Source: Sphingomonas aquatilis (GTDB lineage Bacteria > Pseudomonadota > Alphaproteobacteria > Sphingomonadales > Sphingomonadaceae). Taken from it: DNA of 64,000 nucleotides. The stretch covers positions 62,001-126,000 of the forward strand of contig NZ_JACIDB010000004.1 in the NCBI RefSeq assembly GCF_014196115.1, given 5' to 3'. The position numbers and the translations under genes were made by a program. The notes under the pieces were generated by a model. The model was not told the origin of the DNA. It was given only the letters and a program-made list of their open reading frames with translations, and did not search any database. This document shows positions 1-8,982 of the stretch, in pieces (position 1 is the first letter of the stretch; each line of letters begins with the position of its first letter).

Positions 1-1164
1 CGCGAGGTGGCACAGGCGACCAAGATGCAGGCGGTCGGTCAGCTCGCCGGCGGCGTCGCGCACGATTTCAACAACATCCTTACTGCGATCATCGGCCATT
101 GCGACCTGATGATGATGCGCCATTCGCCGGGCGACAGCGATTACGACGACATCCAGCAGATCCGCACCAATTCGAACCGCGCCGCCAGCCTGACGCGCCA
201 GCTGCTCGCGTTCAGCCGTCAGCAGACGCTCCGCCCGCAGACCCTGCAACTGCCCGACGTGGTGGCGGAGGTGTCCAACCTTCTGAAGCGGCTGATGGGC
301 GAACAGATCCGCCTCGACGTCAGCCATGGGCGCAACCTCGGCGCCGTGCGTGCCGATCCGGGTCAGCTCGAACAGGTCGTCGTCAATCTCGCGGTCAATG
401 CGCGCGACGCGATGCTGGCGCACAATCCGCGCGGGGGCGGCACGCTGACCATCCAGACACGCAGCGTCACCGCGGCCGACGTGCGGGCGATGGGCACCGA
501 CATCCTGCCGGTCGCCGATTACACCGCGCTGATCGTCAGCGACACCGGCGGCGGTATCCCGCCCGACGTGCTGCCGAAGATCTTCGAACCCTTCTTCACC
601 ACCAAGGAAGTGGGAAAGGGCACTGGGCTTGGCCTGTCGACCGTCTACGGCATCGTCAAACAGTCGGGCGGCTGGATTTTCGCCGATACGAAGCCGGGGC
701 AGGGGGCGACCTTCAGCATCTACCTGCCTGTCCACGCGGCGGGCACCGCGACCCGTGCGCCTGCGCCGCGGGCGCCCGCCAAGCCGGTCGAGGTCTGGGG
801 CACCGGCACCATCCTGCTCGTCGAGGACGAGGATATGGTCCGCGCCGTCGCCGAACGTGCGCTGACGCGGCAGGGCTATACGGTGATGACCGCGGAGAAT
901 GGCGAGGCGGCACTGGAACTGCTCGATCGAAACGGCCGGCCAGACCTGCTCATCAGCGACGTGGTGATGCCGACGATGGATGGCCCGACGATGGTCCGTC
1001 ACGCGCGCGACCGCTATCCCGACCTGCCGATCATCTTCATGTCGGGCTATGCCGAGGAGCAATTGCGCAAGTCGATCGACCTCGACAACGTCGCCTTCCT
1101 GCCCAAGCCCTTCAGCGTGCAGCAATTGGCGGAAGCCGCGCGCGACGTTCTCACGACGCGGTAG
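1..1164 (+). CDS. cckA: Hybrid sensor histidine kinase CckA, C-terminal part
   Basis: The reading frame is already open at base 1 and ends at TAG 1162-1164, so only the last 387 residues are visible; the sensory N terminus lies outside the window. In order one sees the H-box AHDFNN (phospho-acceptor His at 61-63), the N-box NLAVNARDAM, the HATPase G-boxes DTGGGI and GTGLGLSTVYG, a Pro/Ala-rich linker, and a receiver domain from about base 815 with the acidic cluster VEDED, the Asp of LISDVVMP and the Lys of FLPKPF. This arrangement (kinase core plus C-terminal receiver, H-box followed by NNILTAI) is that of CckA, which in alphaproteobacteria feeds phosphate through ChpT to CtrA and CpdR. The family assignment is strong; the pathway role is inferred from relatives. 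Confidence 0.85.
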   Translation, partial: REVAQATKMQAVGQLAGGVAHDFNNILTAIIGHCDLMMMRHSPGDSDYDDIQQIRTNSNRAASLTRQLLAFSRQQTLRPQTLQLPDVVAEVSNLLKRLMGEQIRLDVSHGRNLGAVRADPGQLEQVVVNLAVNARDAMLAHNPRGGGTLTIQTRSVTAADVRAMGTDILPVADYTALIVSDTGGGIPPDVLPKIFEPFFTTKEVGKGTGLGLSTVYGIVKQSGGWIFADTKPGQGATFSIYLPVHAAGTATRAPAPRAPAKPVEVWGTGTILLVEDEDMVRAVAERALTRQGYTVMTAENGEAALELLDRNGRPDLLISDVVMPTMDGPTMVRHARDRYPDLPIIFMSGYAEEQLRKSIDLDNVAFLPKPFSVQQLAEAARDVLTTR

Positions 1165-1170
1165 CACACC

Positions 1171-1200
1171 GTTACAAACGAGTGGTTGTCAGCGTGTAAC
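1171..1200. promoter_or_regulatory. Inverted repeat before the receiver gene (GTTACA-N18-TGTAAC)
   Basis: GTTACA at 1171-1176 is mirrored by TGTAAC at 1195-1200, a perfect 6-bp inverted repeat separated by 18 bp in the gap between cckA and the single-domain receiver gene (start 1223). It could be an operator for the downstream gene. It lacks a T-run and the arms are far apart, so it does not look like a terminator. No known regulator is assigned. Confidence 0.3.
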
Positions 1201-1222
1201 AATCACGGGTAAGGGCTGGGGC

Positions 1223-1573
1223 ATGTCTGCGCTCACCCAGATCCTCATCGTCGAGGACGAACCGCTCATCGCGATGATGCTCGAGGATTTCCTCGAGGTG
1301 CTCGACAAGACGCCGGTCGGCACCGTCGATACGGTGGCCGGCGCCTTGGCGCGGGTGGAGGACGGCGGCATCGACGCTGCGATCCTCGACGTCAACCTGC
1401 GCGGCGGTGAGAAGAGCACGCCCGTCGCCGAAGCGCTCGCCGCACGCGACATTCCGTTCGTGTTCGCGACTGGCGGCAGCGACGACAGCGTCGACAGCCG
1501 CTTCCGCGATCGCCCGGTGCTGCAAAAGCCCTTCACGATGGACGGCGTCGCCAAGGCTCTCGCCGCGCTGTAA
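1223..1573 (+). CDS. Single-domain response regulator (FATG-motif family)
   Basis: This 116-residue protein consists only of a receiver domain, with no output domain. The start at 1223 gives the canonical opening QILIVEDEP (acidic pocket), the phospho-acceptor Asp sits in AAILDVNL, the conserved Thr in IPFVFATGG and the Lys in VLQKPF. The motif PFxFATG is the signature of an alphaproteobacterial group of single-domain regulators known as the FAT GUY family, which includes SdrG of the Sphingomonas general stress response; assignment to that group is inferred from the motif only. It lies 58 bp after cckA on the same strand, so co-transcription is possible, though the gap carries an inverted repeat and may hold its own promoter. 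Confidence 0.85.
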   Translation: MSALTQILIVEDEPLIAMMLEDFLEVLDKTPVGTVDTVAGALARVEDGGIDAAILDVNLRGGEKSTPVAEALAARDIPFVFATGGSDDSVDSRFRDRPVLQKPFTMDGVAKALAAL

Positions 1574-1605
1574 CGCCCCTCGTTTGGGATGACGCATTTG
1601 TCACC

Positions 1606-1631
1606 GGAACGATTGACCGGCCCATCGCATT
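1606..1631 (+). promoter_or_regulatory. Candidate stress-sigma (EcfG-like) promoter
   Basis: GGAAC at 1606-1610 is followed after 17 bp by CATT (1628-1631). The alphaproteobacterial general-stress sigma factor EcfG recognises GGAAC-N16/17-CGTT, so the -35 matches fully and the -10 differs at one base. It lies 40-65 bp before the start of the short-chain dehydrogenase gene. The same stretch also contains TTGACC at 1613-1618, a possible housekeeping -35, so the sigma factor is uncertain. Confidence 0.35.
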
Positions 1632-1670
1632 GGTAGCGTCGATTCCGGACGCAACGATGGGGCAAGGTGC

Positions 1671-2435
1671 ATGGCAGATAATCCGATCGCGGTGGTGACC
1701 GGCGGCGAATCCGGTATCGGGGCGGCGTGCGTCGCCGCCCTGGCGAAGGCGGGCGCGCGCGTCGTCTTCACCTATTTCCGCGATGCGGATGCCGCGGCCA
1801 AGGTCACCGAGGCGGCGGGCGCCGATCGAGTCCACGCGATCCAGTGCGACGTGTCCAGTGAAGACGCGGTCGAGGCGCTGTTTGCCGACACCGAACGCCG
1901 CTTCGGTACTGCCACGTGGCTGGTCAATTCCGCGGGCCTCAATATGAGCGGCACTAAGCTGGTCGACATGCCGCTCGACCATTTCGACCGCGTCATCCGC
2001 TCCGACCTATACGGCCCCTTCCTGACCTGCCGTCGCTTCGTGCGCGCCGCCGAAAAGGCGGGGCAGGGCGGGCGGATCGTCAACATATCGTCGATCCACG
2101 AACGCGCGCCGAGACCGGGCGGCGTGGACTATGACGCAGCGAAGGGCGGCTTGGCCCAGCTTACGGCGACGCTCGCGCTCGAACTGGCGCCCGCGAAGAT
2201 CGCGGTCAATGGCGTCGCGCCCGGCATGATCCTGACGCCGATGAACGAACATGCGATGGAGGATGCCTCCTATCGCCAATCGCTTGAGGCCAATATCCCC
2301 TGGGGGCGTGCGGGCAAGCCCGAGGAGGTCGCGACGCTCGTCGCCTTCCTACTCTCGCCCGCTGCTGATTACATCACCGGGACGACCGTCACGATCGACG
2401 GCGCGCTGAGCCTGGTGATCGCGCAGGGGGCCTGA
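1671..2435 (+). CDS. SDR family NAD(P)-dependent oxidoreductase
   Basis: A 254-residue classical short-chain dehydrogenase. The Rossmann glycine motif TGGESGIG is at residues 10-17, the NNAG-type motif appears as VNSAG (85-89), and the catalytic Ser-Tyr-Lys are S140/S141, Y154 and K158 (YDAAK). The C-terminal part ends in the usual TGTTVTIDGA stretch. Relatives are annotated as glucose 1-dehydrogenase-like or 3-oxoacyl-ACP-reductase-like, but the substrate cannot be read from the sequence. AAGG lies just before the ATG. The next gene begins 3 bp after the stop, so the two are surely co-transcribed; a propeller glycosidase as partner hints at a sugar-related substrate (inference). Confidence 0.9.
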   Translation: MADNPIAVVTGGESGIGAACVAALAKAGARVVFTYFRDADAAAKVTEAAGADRVHAIQCDVSSEDAVEALFADTERRFGTATWLVNSAGLNMSGTKLVDMPLDHFDRVIRSDLYGPFLTCRRFVRAAEKAGQGGRIVNISSIHERAPRPGGVDYDAAKGGLAQLTATLALELAPAKIAVNGVAPGMILTPMNEHAMEDASYRQSLEANIPWGRAGKPEEVATLVAFLLSPAADYITGTTVTIDGALSLVIAQGA

Positions 2436-2438
2436 CCG

Positions 2439-3353
2439 ATGCCGACCTATGCCGTCGAAGCGCTCGACGACGTCACGATCGCGCCCAATTCGCCGCTCGA
2501 TGGCATGGACCTGATGAGCCCCTTCGTCTGGCGCGAGGACGGGCGTTATCGCATGTTGGTGCGCGGCGTCCCCGACCCGCTCGGACCGGACGATCCGACC
2601 GGCCTCATCGCCAGCGGCTGGAGCGATGACGGCCTGACCTTCACGCTCGACGATCATATCGCCATGGCTCCGGGCAGCGATCCGACGGACCCGGACGCGG
2701 GGGGCTGCGAAGACCCGACCGTGCTCAGGACCGACGATGGCACCTACGTCGTCTATTACACCGGCGTGGACGCCAAGCGCAGCCAGGGCGTGATGATCGC
2801 CGCGACTGGCCCGTCGCTCGACCGGCTGACCAAGCGCCGCGTCGTCCTCGCCGCGCCCGAAGGCGAGGGCAATATCAAGGAGGCGACCTTCGCCCCGACA
2901 CCGCATGACGGCTGGCGGCTGTTCTACGAATATGCCGCGGCGGAGGAAAAGGGCGTCGGCGCGTCGCGCGTCGGCATCGCCCGCGCGGACCAGCTCGGCG
3001 ATCCCTGGACATCGCTCGACGATCCGTTTCCGATCCGGCCAAAATCCTGGGACAATTGGCATCTGTCCACCGGCCCGATCTGCCAGCTGCCCGGTGCCGA
3101 TCCGGTGATGTTCTACAATGGCGCGACGCTGGATGCGCGCTGGCGGATCGGCTGGATCAGCTTCTCGCCGGATTTCTCGGCCGTCACCGGCCGTGGGATC
3201 GAACCGCTGATCCTGCCGCCACCGCCGGAAGATCGCACCAAGACCGATATCGCCTTCGCCGCGTCAACAATTGTCGAGAACGACATGATATCGCTGTATT
3301 TCTCGATCGAGGACCGCATTCTCCGTCGGGCGCGCGTACGATATTACGCGTAA
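2439..3353 (+). CDS. GH130/GH43-like five-bladed propeller protein
   Basis: A 304-residue protein with no signal peptide. It shows blade motifs typical of five-bladed beta-propeller glycosidases and phosphorylases: MSPFVWREDGRYRMLVRG near residue 26, GGCEDPTVL with the invariant Glu-Asp-Pro near residue 90, YVVYYTG, EATFAP, and a late blade VMFYNGATL. The overall pattern fits the GH130 group (mannoside phosphorylases and relatives) better than secreted GH43 enzymes. Activity is not assigned: substrate and phosphate-binding residues cannot be confirmed by eye. It starts 3 bp after the SDR stop with its own ATG and is followed by 43 bp before ilvD. Confidence 0.7.
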   Translation: MPTYAVEALDDVTIAPNSPLDGMDLMSPFVWREDGRYRMLVRGVPDPLGPDDPTGLIASGWSDDGLTFTLDDHIAMAPGSDPTDPDAGGCEDPTVLRTDDGTYVVYYTGVDAKRSQGVMIAATGPSLDRLTKRRVVLAAPEGEGNIKEATFAPTPHDGWRLFYEYAAAEEKGVGASRVGIARADQLGDPWTSLDDPFPIRPKSWDNWHLSTGPICQLPGADPVMFYNGATLDARWRIGWISFSPDFSAVTGRGIEPLILPPPPEDRTKTDIAFAASTIVENDMISLYFSIEDRILRRARVRYYA

Positions 3354-3396
3354 CAAGCTTGCGCAGATGGGGGTTTTCGCGACATAGGGCGTCGCC

Positions 3397-5115
3397 ATGA
3401 CCCAGTTCGACAAAACCCGCCTGCCCAGCCGTCACGTCTCCGTGGGCCCCGAACGCGCGCCGCATCGCAGCTATTATTATGCGATGGGCCTCAGCGAAGA
3501 GGATATCGCCAAGCCCTTCGTCGCGTTGGCGAGCGCCGGTAACAATTCGGCGCCCTGCAACACGACACTCAACGCCCAGGCCGATGCCGCGCAGGCCGGT
3601 GTGATCCAGGGCGGCGGCATGCCGCGTCGGTTCAACACGATCACCGTCACCGACGGCATCGCCATGGGCCACCAGGGCATGAAGGCCAGCCTCGTCAGCC
3701 GTGAAGTGATCGCCGATTCGGTCGAGGTGTCGGTCCGCGGCCATTGCTATGACGCGCTCGTCGGCTTTGCTGGCTGCGACAAGTCGTTGCCCGGCATGAT
3801 GATGGCGATGTTGCGCCTCAATATCCCGTCGATCTTCGTCTATGGCGGATCGATCCTGCCGGGCCGCTTCCACGACCGCGACGTCACTGTCGTCGACGTG
3901 TTCGAAGTCGTCGGCAAATATGCCGCCGGTGCGTGTCCTTTGTCCGAGGTGCATGAGCTGGAAAAGGTCGCCTGCCCCGGTCACGGCGCATGCGGTGGTC
4001 AGTTCACCGCCAACACCATGGCCTGTGTTGGCGAGGCAATCGGTTTATCGCTCCCAAACAGCAACATGGTGCCCGCTCCTTACACCACGCGTGAGCAGAT
4101 CGCCGTGGCTGCGGGCGCGCAGGTAATGGAGTTGGTGGCGCGCAACCTACGCCCGCGCGACATCTGCACGCGTGAAGCCTTCATCAACGCCGCGCGCGTC
4201 GTGGCCGCGACCGGCGGCTCGACCAATGCCGCGCTGCACCTGCCGGCGATGGCGAACGAAGCCGGTATCGATTTCGATCTGTTCGACGTCGCGGAGGCCT
4301 TTAAAACAACACCTTACATCGCGGACCTCAAGCCCGGTGGTCAGTATGTTGCCAAGGACATGCATGAGGCCGGCGGCGTCTACATGCTGATGAAGACGAT
4401 GCTCGCCGGCGGCTTCCTCGACGGCAATTGCATGACGGTCACCGGCAAAACGCTTGGCGAGAATATCGATCAGGTGACGTGGAACCCCGACCAGAAGGTC
4501 ATCTACGATATCGCCACGCCGATCACCCCGACCGGCGGTGTCGTGGGCCTGCGTGGCAGCCTCGCCCCCAATGGCGCGATCGTGAAGGTCGCGGGCATGC
4601 ACCGCCTGCAGTTCGAAGGCCCGGCGCGGTGCTTCGATTGCGAGGAAGACGCCTTCGCCGCCGTCGAAGCGCGCGCGATCAACGAGGGCGAGGTGATCGT
4701 TATCCGCTACGAAGGACCGAAGGGCGGCCCGGGCATGCGCGAAATGCTGTCGACCACCGCCGCGCTCTACGGCCTCGGCATGGGCGAAAAGGTCGCACTG
4801 ATCACCGATGGCCGCTTTTCGGGTGGCACGCGCGGCTTCTGCATCGGCCATGTCGGGCCTGAGGCGGCCGAGGGCGGCCCGATCGCCTTGGTCGAGGACG
4901 GCGACACGATCCGCATCGACGCCGAAACGGGCACGATCGATCTGCTGGTCGACGACGCCACGCTCGACGCGCGCCGCGCCGCCTGGACGCCGCGCGTGAA
5001 CGATTACGGCGCGGGCGCATTGTGGCGCTATGCCCAGAACGTCGGTCCCGCCTTCCAGGGCGCTGTCACCCACCCCGGCGCAAAGGCCGAACGCCACGTC
5101 TATGCGGATATCTGA
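3397..5115 (+). CDS. ilvD: Dihydroxy-acid dehydratase
   Basis: A 572-residue IlvD/Edd-family dehydratase catalysing the penultimate step of branched-chain amino acid synthesis (2,3-dihydroxy acid to 2-oxo acid). The iron-sulfur ligands are visible as C54 (NNSAPCNTT), C127 (GCDKSLPG) and C198 ([16 protein letters not shown]), the pattern of a 2Fe-2S dihydroxy-acid dehydratase. The [14 protein letters not shown] and [19 protein letters not shown] blocks are also typical. Length matches the family. The paralogues phosphogluconate dehydratase and sugar-acid dehydratases share the fold; the opening, with [17 protein letters not shown], favours IlvD. The gene overlaps the following lipoprotein gene by 14 bp. 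Confidence 0.9.
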   Translation: MTQFDKTRLPSRHVSVGPERAPHRSYYYAMGLSEEDIAKPFVALASAGNNSAPCNTTLNAQADAAQAGVIQGGGMPRRFNTITVTDGIAMGHQGMKASLVSREVIADSVEVSVRGHCYDALVGFAGCDKSLPGMMMAMLRLNIPSIFVYGGSILPGRFHDRDVTVVDVFEVVGKYAAGACPLSEVHELEKVACPGHGACGGQFTANTMACVGEAIGLSLPNSNMVPAPYTTREQIAVAAGAQVMELVARNLRPRDICTREAFINAARVVAATGGSTNAALHLPAMANEAGIDFDLFDVAEAFKTTPYIADLKPGGQYVAKDMHEAGGVYMLMKTMLAGGFLDGNCMTVTGKTLGENIDQVTWNPDQKVIYDIATPITPTGGVVGLRGSLAPNGAIVKVAGMHRLQFEGPARCFDCEEDAFAAVEARAINEGEVIVIRYEGPKGGPGMREMLSTTAALYGLGMGEKVALITDGRFSGGTRGFCIGHVGPEAAEGGPIALVEDGDTIRIDAETGTIDLLVDDATLDARRAAWTPRVNDYGAGALWRYAQNVGPAFQGAVTHPGAKAERHVYADI

Positions 5116-5524
5116 TTGTCCGCTGGCGGCGGGTAGGGTGGTGGCGGGAACGGCACTGCTTCTGCTCGCCGCCTGCGGCGATCGTAGTGCCGGCACGGCG
5201 AATAATCGGCCGCTGACCAACGCGGAAAGCGATCAGCGCCGCGCCGCCGACGACGTGGATCTGATCCTCTGCGCGCACGGCAGCGACGCGTTGCGTCGAA
5301 CCTGCACGGTGGAACGGACGCGGGAGGATCGCGGATTGGTCCTCACCGTCCGCCACGACGACGGCGGTTTTCACCGCTTGCGCGTCACGCAGGATGGCCG
5401 CGGCGTCATTGCGGCCGACGGCGCAGAGGCGGCGCGCGTCTCGATCATTGATCCGAAGTCGATCGAGGTGGCGATCGGCAGCGATCGCTACCGCCTGCCC
5501 GCGACGATCGCGTCGACACGATGA
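5102..5524 (+). CDS. Small predicted lipoprotein
   Basis: The reading frame can be extended upstream inside ilvD, but the ATG at 5102 is the sensible start because it gives a short basic N terminus, a hydrophobic stretch and the lipobox LLAAC at residues 18-22, predicting a 140-residue lipoprotein precursor. The mature part has no recognised domain; it contains two Cys (ILCAHG and RRTCTVER) and a repeated beta-like pattern of hydrophobic and charged residues. It overlaps the end of ilvD by 14 bp and its stop overlaps the next start (ATGA at 5521-5524). Function unknown. Confidence 0.75.
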   Translation: MRISDCPLAAGRVVAGTALLLLAACGDRSAGTANNRPLTNAESDQRRAADDVDLILCAHGSDALRRTCTVERTREDRGLVLTVRHDDGGFHRLRVTQDGRGVIAADGAEAARVSIIDPKSIEVAIGSDRYRLPATIASTR

Positions 5525-6912
5525 TCCCGCCCGAAGGCCAGCCGATCCTGACCGCAGCACAGATGCGCGCTGCGGAAGAGGCCGCCGTCGCGTCGGGCAT
5601 TTCCGTCGAGACGTTGATGCAACGCGCAGGCGAAGGCATTGCCGCTGCCGTGCGCCGTCTCACCGCAGGCGCCGACATGCTCGTCCTCTGCGGACCCGGC
5701 AACAACGGCGGCGGCGGCTTTGTCGCCGCATCGGTTCTGCAACGTCTCGGCCTGAGCGTACGAGTCGCGGCGGATGAGGCCCCTCGCACACCCGCCGCCT
5801 CCGCCGCACGCCGGGGCTGGCAGGGCGACGTCGAGCCGCTGAACACGGCACGGCCCGCGCCGGTCCTGATCGACTGTATGTTCGGCACGGGGCTGTCGCG
5901 ACCGCTGCCCGCCGCTACCGACGCAGCGCTCGCCCGCCTTGCCCGTGCAGCGCAGGTGTTGATCGCCGCCGATCTGCCCAGCGGCGTCGATGCCGACACG
6001 GGCGCTGTGCCCGATTGGGTCGCGGCGCATCCCGCGACGCTGACCCTCGCACTCGGCGCCCTCAAGCCGGCGCACGTCCTCGAACCCGCGGCCAGCGCCT
6101 GCGGCACCGTCCGCCTGATCCACCTGGGCCTCAGCGAGCAACCCGCCGACTGTGTCGTCGCAACAGCGCCGTATCTGCCGCAGCCCGGACCCGAATCGCA
6201 CAAATATACACGCGGCATGGTCGCCGTGGTCGTTGGGGCGATGGAAGGCGCCGCGCGGCTCTCCGGCATCGCCGCCCTGCGCAGCGGGGCGGGCTATGTC
6301 GCGCTATATGGCGACGGCGGCCGTGGCGGTCCCGACGCGCTCGTTCACCGCCCCTATGATGCCGACGCGCTGGCCGATCTTCGGATCGGCGCTATCCTGA
6401 TCGGTCCGGGGCTGGGACGCGACGACCACGCACGGCAGCGTTTGAAGGCGCTAATCGCCGCCGACGATCACGCGTTGGTCATCGATGGGGATGCGCTACA
6501 TCTGCTCGATCCGGACACGCTTGCCCAGCGGCGCAACCCCGTTATCCTGACGCCGCACGCCGGCGAATTCAAAGCGCTGTTCGGCCAAGGCGCCGGCTCG
6601 CTGCTCGATCGCGCGCGCGCGGCGGCGAAGCGCACCGGCGCCGTCGTCGTCCTGAAGGGCCCGACGACCATCGTCGCCGCGCCCATTCGCACCATCGTGC
6701 ATCCGCGCGGCAATTCCTGGCTGTCAACCGCCGGCACCGGCGACGTGCTCGCCGGCGCGATCGCGGCGCAACTCGCCCATGCCGGCACGGATCCGCTCGC
6801 GGCAGCGAGTGCGGGCGTCTGGCTCCACGCCCAGGCGGCACGCCGGCTCGGCGCCAGCTTCATCGCCGACGACTTGGCAAATGCGCTGACGCCCGTCAGG
6901 GCGGGCGCATGA
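5521..6912 (+). CDS. nnr: Bifunctional NAD(P)HX epimerase / ADP-dependent dehydratase
   Basis: This 463-residue protein joins the two domains of nicotinamide-nucleotide repair. The N-terminal YjeF_N part (about 1-205) has LCGPGNNGGGGFVAA and DCMFGTGLSRP, and epimerises R- to S-NAD(P)HX. The C-terminal ribokinase-like part (about 220-460) has IGPGLGRD, ILTPHAGEFKALFG and the anion-hole motif TAGTGDVLAGAIAA, and dehydrates S-NAD(P)HX back to NAD(P)H. Both neighbours overlap it by 4 bp (ATGA at 5521 and at 6909), so it is translated as part of a compact operon. The length is usual for the fused form. Confidence 0.9.
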   Translation: MIPPEGQPILTAAQMRAAEEAAVASGISVETLMQRAGEGIAAAVRRLTAGADMLVLCGPGNNGGGGFVAASVLQRLGLSVRVAADEAPRTPAASAARRGWQGDVEPLNTARPAPVLIDCMFGTGLSRPLPAATDAALARLARAAQVLIAADLPSGVDADTGAVPDWVAAHPATLTLALGALKPAHVLEPAASACGTVRLIHLGLSEQPADCVVATAPYLPQPGPESHKYTRGMVAVVVGAMEGAARLSGIAALRSGAGYVALYGDGGRGGPDALVHRPYDADALADLRIGAILIGPGLGRDDHARQRLKALIAADDHALVIDGDALHLLDPDTLAQRRNPVILTPHAGEFKALFGQGAGSLLDRARAAAKRTGAVVVLKGPTTIVAAPIRTIVHPRGNSWLSTAGTGDVLAGAIAAQLAHAGTDPLAAASAGVWLHAQAARRLGASFIADDLANALTPVRAGA

Positions 6913-8114
6913 CCGATTCCGATACGATTCTGCCCCCCGATACGATTGTCCGCGTTGCCGCCCGTGGCGATGGCGTCACTGCCAACGGTCGCCATGCCGC
7001 CTTCGCGGCGCCCGGCGATCTGCTCGGCCCCGAAGGCACGTTGACCCACGGCCCGCATCACCAGACGCCGCCGTGCCACCATTTCTCCGAATGCGGCGGC
7101 TGCCAGCTCCAGCATCTCGACGACGAATCCTACGCCGCCTTCATCACCGATCGCGTTGCCAGCGCGCTGGAGGCGCAGGGGCTGACCGCGCCGTTGCGCA
7201 CGCCGCTCGTCTCGCCGCCGCAAACCCGCCGCCGCGCGACGCTGCATGTCGAGAGCAAGGGGGGCCGTATCCTGCTGGGCTTCTCCGCCGAGAAGAGCCA
7301 CGCCATCGTCGATGTGCGCGAATGCCACATTCTCGCGCCAGAACTGTTCGCGGTGGTCGCGCCGCTGCGCGCCTTGCTGCAAAAGCTGGGGTTCAAGCGC
7401 CGCGGCGACGTTCACCTGACCCTGTCCGATCAGGGCCCCGACATCCTCGTGACCAATCTGTCCGCAGACGGCCTTGCCGCCGCGGAGACGATCACCGCCT
7501 TCTGCGAGCGATACGGCATCGCGCGCTTCACGCTCGACAGCGGCGACGGGTTCGAAACGCGCTGGGAGCCGCAGCCGGTGACCATCACGCTCGGCGGCCA
7601 TCCCGTGCCGCTGCCGCCCGCCTCGTTCCTGCAGGCAACACAGGAAGGCGAGGACGCGCTGGTCGCCGCCATGCGCGAAGCGACCGCGGGTGCGGGCACG
7701 ATCGCCGATCTGTTCGCGGGCCTCGGCACCTTCGCGCTTGCTCTGCCGGCACGGGTGTACGCCGCCGAGGGCGCGCGGGATGCGATCATGGCATTAAAGG
7801 CCGGCGCAGCGCACGGTGGGCGCCCGATCTTCACCGAACATCGCGACCTGTTTCGCCGTCCGCTCACCGTGGCGGAGCTCGACCGCTTCGACGCGATCGT
7901 CATCGATCCGCCGCGCGCGGGCGCGCGCGATCAGGCAGAGGCGCTCGCCGGGTCCCAGACCAAGGTCATCGGCTATGTTTCGTGCAATCCCAGCAGCTTC
8001 GCGCGTGATGCGAAGATGATGGTGGAGGGTGGCTGGCAGATCGACTGGATCCAGCCGGTCGGCCAGTTCCGCTGGTCCACCCACGTCGAACTGGCCGCAA
8101 GATTCGTTCGCTAA
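6909..8114 (+). CDS. rlmD: RlmD/TrmA-family 23S rRNA (uracil-C5) methyltransferase
   Basis: A 401-residue class I SAM methyltransferase of the TrmA/RlmD family, which forms 5-methyluridine in RNA. A 4Fe-4S cluster site is visible as CHHFSECGGCQLQHL near residues 57-71, completed by the later Cys of VRECHIL. The SAM-binding loop is LFAGLGTFALALP, the IDPPRAGARD motif follows, and the catalytic Cys is in GYVSCNPSSFARD. It starts in an ATGA overlap with nnr. Which uracil is modified (U1939, U747 or another) cannot be told from sequence; the symbol is the likely one for a cluster-containing member. Confidence 0.8.
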   Translation: MTDSDTILPPDTIVRVAARGDGVTANGRHAAFAAPGDLLGPEGTLTHGPHHQTPPCHHFSECGGCQLQHLDDESYAAFITDRVASALEAQGLTAPLRTPLVSPPQTRRRATLHVESKGGRILLGFSAEKSHAIVDVRECHILAPELFAVVAPLRALLQKLGFKRRGDVHLTLSDQGPDILVTNLSADGLAAAETITAFCERYGIARFTLDSGDGFETRWEPQPVTITLGGHPVPLPPASFLQATQEGEDALVAAMREATAGAGTIADLFAGLGTFALALPARVYAAEGARDAIMALKAGAAHGGRPIFTEHRDLFRRPLTVAELDRFDAIVIDPPRAGARDQAEALAGSQTKVIGYVSCNPSSFARDAKMMVEGGWQIDWIQPVGQFRWSTHVELAARFVR

Positions 8115-8244
8115 AGGGTTCGCGCGACGCCGCGAAGAGGCGAAGAGGTCATGCCGGGATGCCGCGATTGGGCAGACGCCACTGTCGGCGATCGGCAGGA
8201 CGGCCTCCGCCCTGTCCGCGTCCCCCGTCGCGGCTGCGGGTGAG

Positions 8245-8982
8245 TCAATACACCGCCGTCATGAAGAACAACCCATCGGGCGGCGCATTGAGCCCCAGCC
8301 GCGCGCGATCCCGCGCCGCGAGCGCATCGGCGACGTCGGCGACCGACCACTGCCCCCGCCCGACCAGCGCCAGGCACCCGACCATCGATCGCACCTGATG
8401 GTGCAGGAACGACCGAGCCGCCGCCCGCACCGCGATGCGATCGCCATTCCGCTCGACGGACAGCAGATCTAGCGTCCGCACCGGACTATCGGCCTGGCAA
8501 TGCGCGGAGCGGAAGGTGGTAAAGTCGTGCCGCCCGACCAGCACCGCCGCCGCTGCCGCCATCGCGTCCGCGTCGAGCGGCTGCGGCACCTGCCACGCCA
8601 GTCCCGCTTCCCAGGTCAGCGGCGCGCGCCGGTTGACGATGCGATATTCGTAACTGCGCCCGACGCACGAAAAGCGCGCATGCCAATCGTCCGCCACCTC
8701 CACGCAGTCGAGCACCGCGACCGGTGCCGGCCGCACCCGCGCGTTGAGCGCCTCCATCAACCGGAACGGTGCGATCGTCTTGGCGATGTCGACATGCGCG
8801 CGCATGCCGAGCCCATGCACGCCGGCATCGGTCCGCCCCGCGGCATGCACCGCCGCCGTCTCGCCGGTGACAGCGAACACCGCCTCTTCCAGCGTCTGCT
8901 GCACACTCGGCCCGTGCTTCTGCCGCTGCCAGCCCATGAACGGCCGGCCGTCATATTCGATCGTCAGCGCGAACCGCGTCAA
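8245..8982 (-). CDS. truA: tRNA pseudouridine(38-40) synthase TruA
   Basis: The frame is open far upstream, but homology begins at TTG 8982 (reading [11 protein letters not shown]), and this TTG overlaps the fmt stop as TTGA, so a 245-residue product translated by coupling is the best model. The catalytic Asp lies in [13 protein letters not shown], and [13 protein letters not shown] is the conserved C-terminal block. TruA isomerises uridines 38-40 in the anticodon arm of tRNAs. A TTG start is unusual but is supported by the overlap and the lack of an ATG before the conserved region. Confidence 0.9.
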   Translation of the reverse strand: MTRFALTIEYDGRPFMGWQRQKHGPSVQQTLEEAVFAVTGETAAVHAAGRTDAGVHGLGMRAHVDIAKTIAPFRLMEALNARVRPAPVAVLDCVEVADDWHARFSCVGRSYEYRIVNRRAPLTWEAGLAWQVPQPLDADAMAAAAAVLVGRHDFTTFRSAHCQADSPVRTLDLLSVERNGDRIAVRAAARSFLHHQVRSMVGCLALVGRGQWSVADVADALAARDRARLGLNAPPDGLFFMTAVY

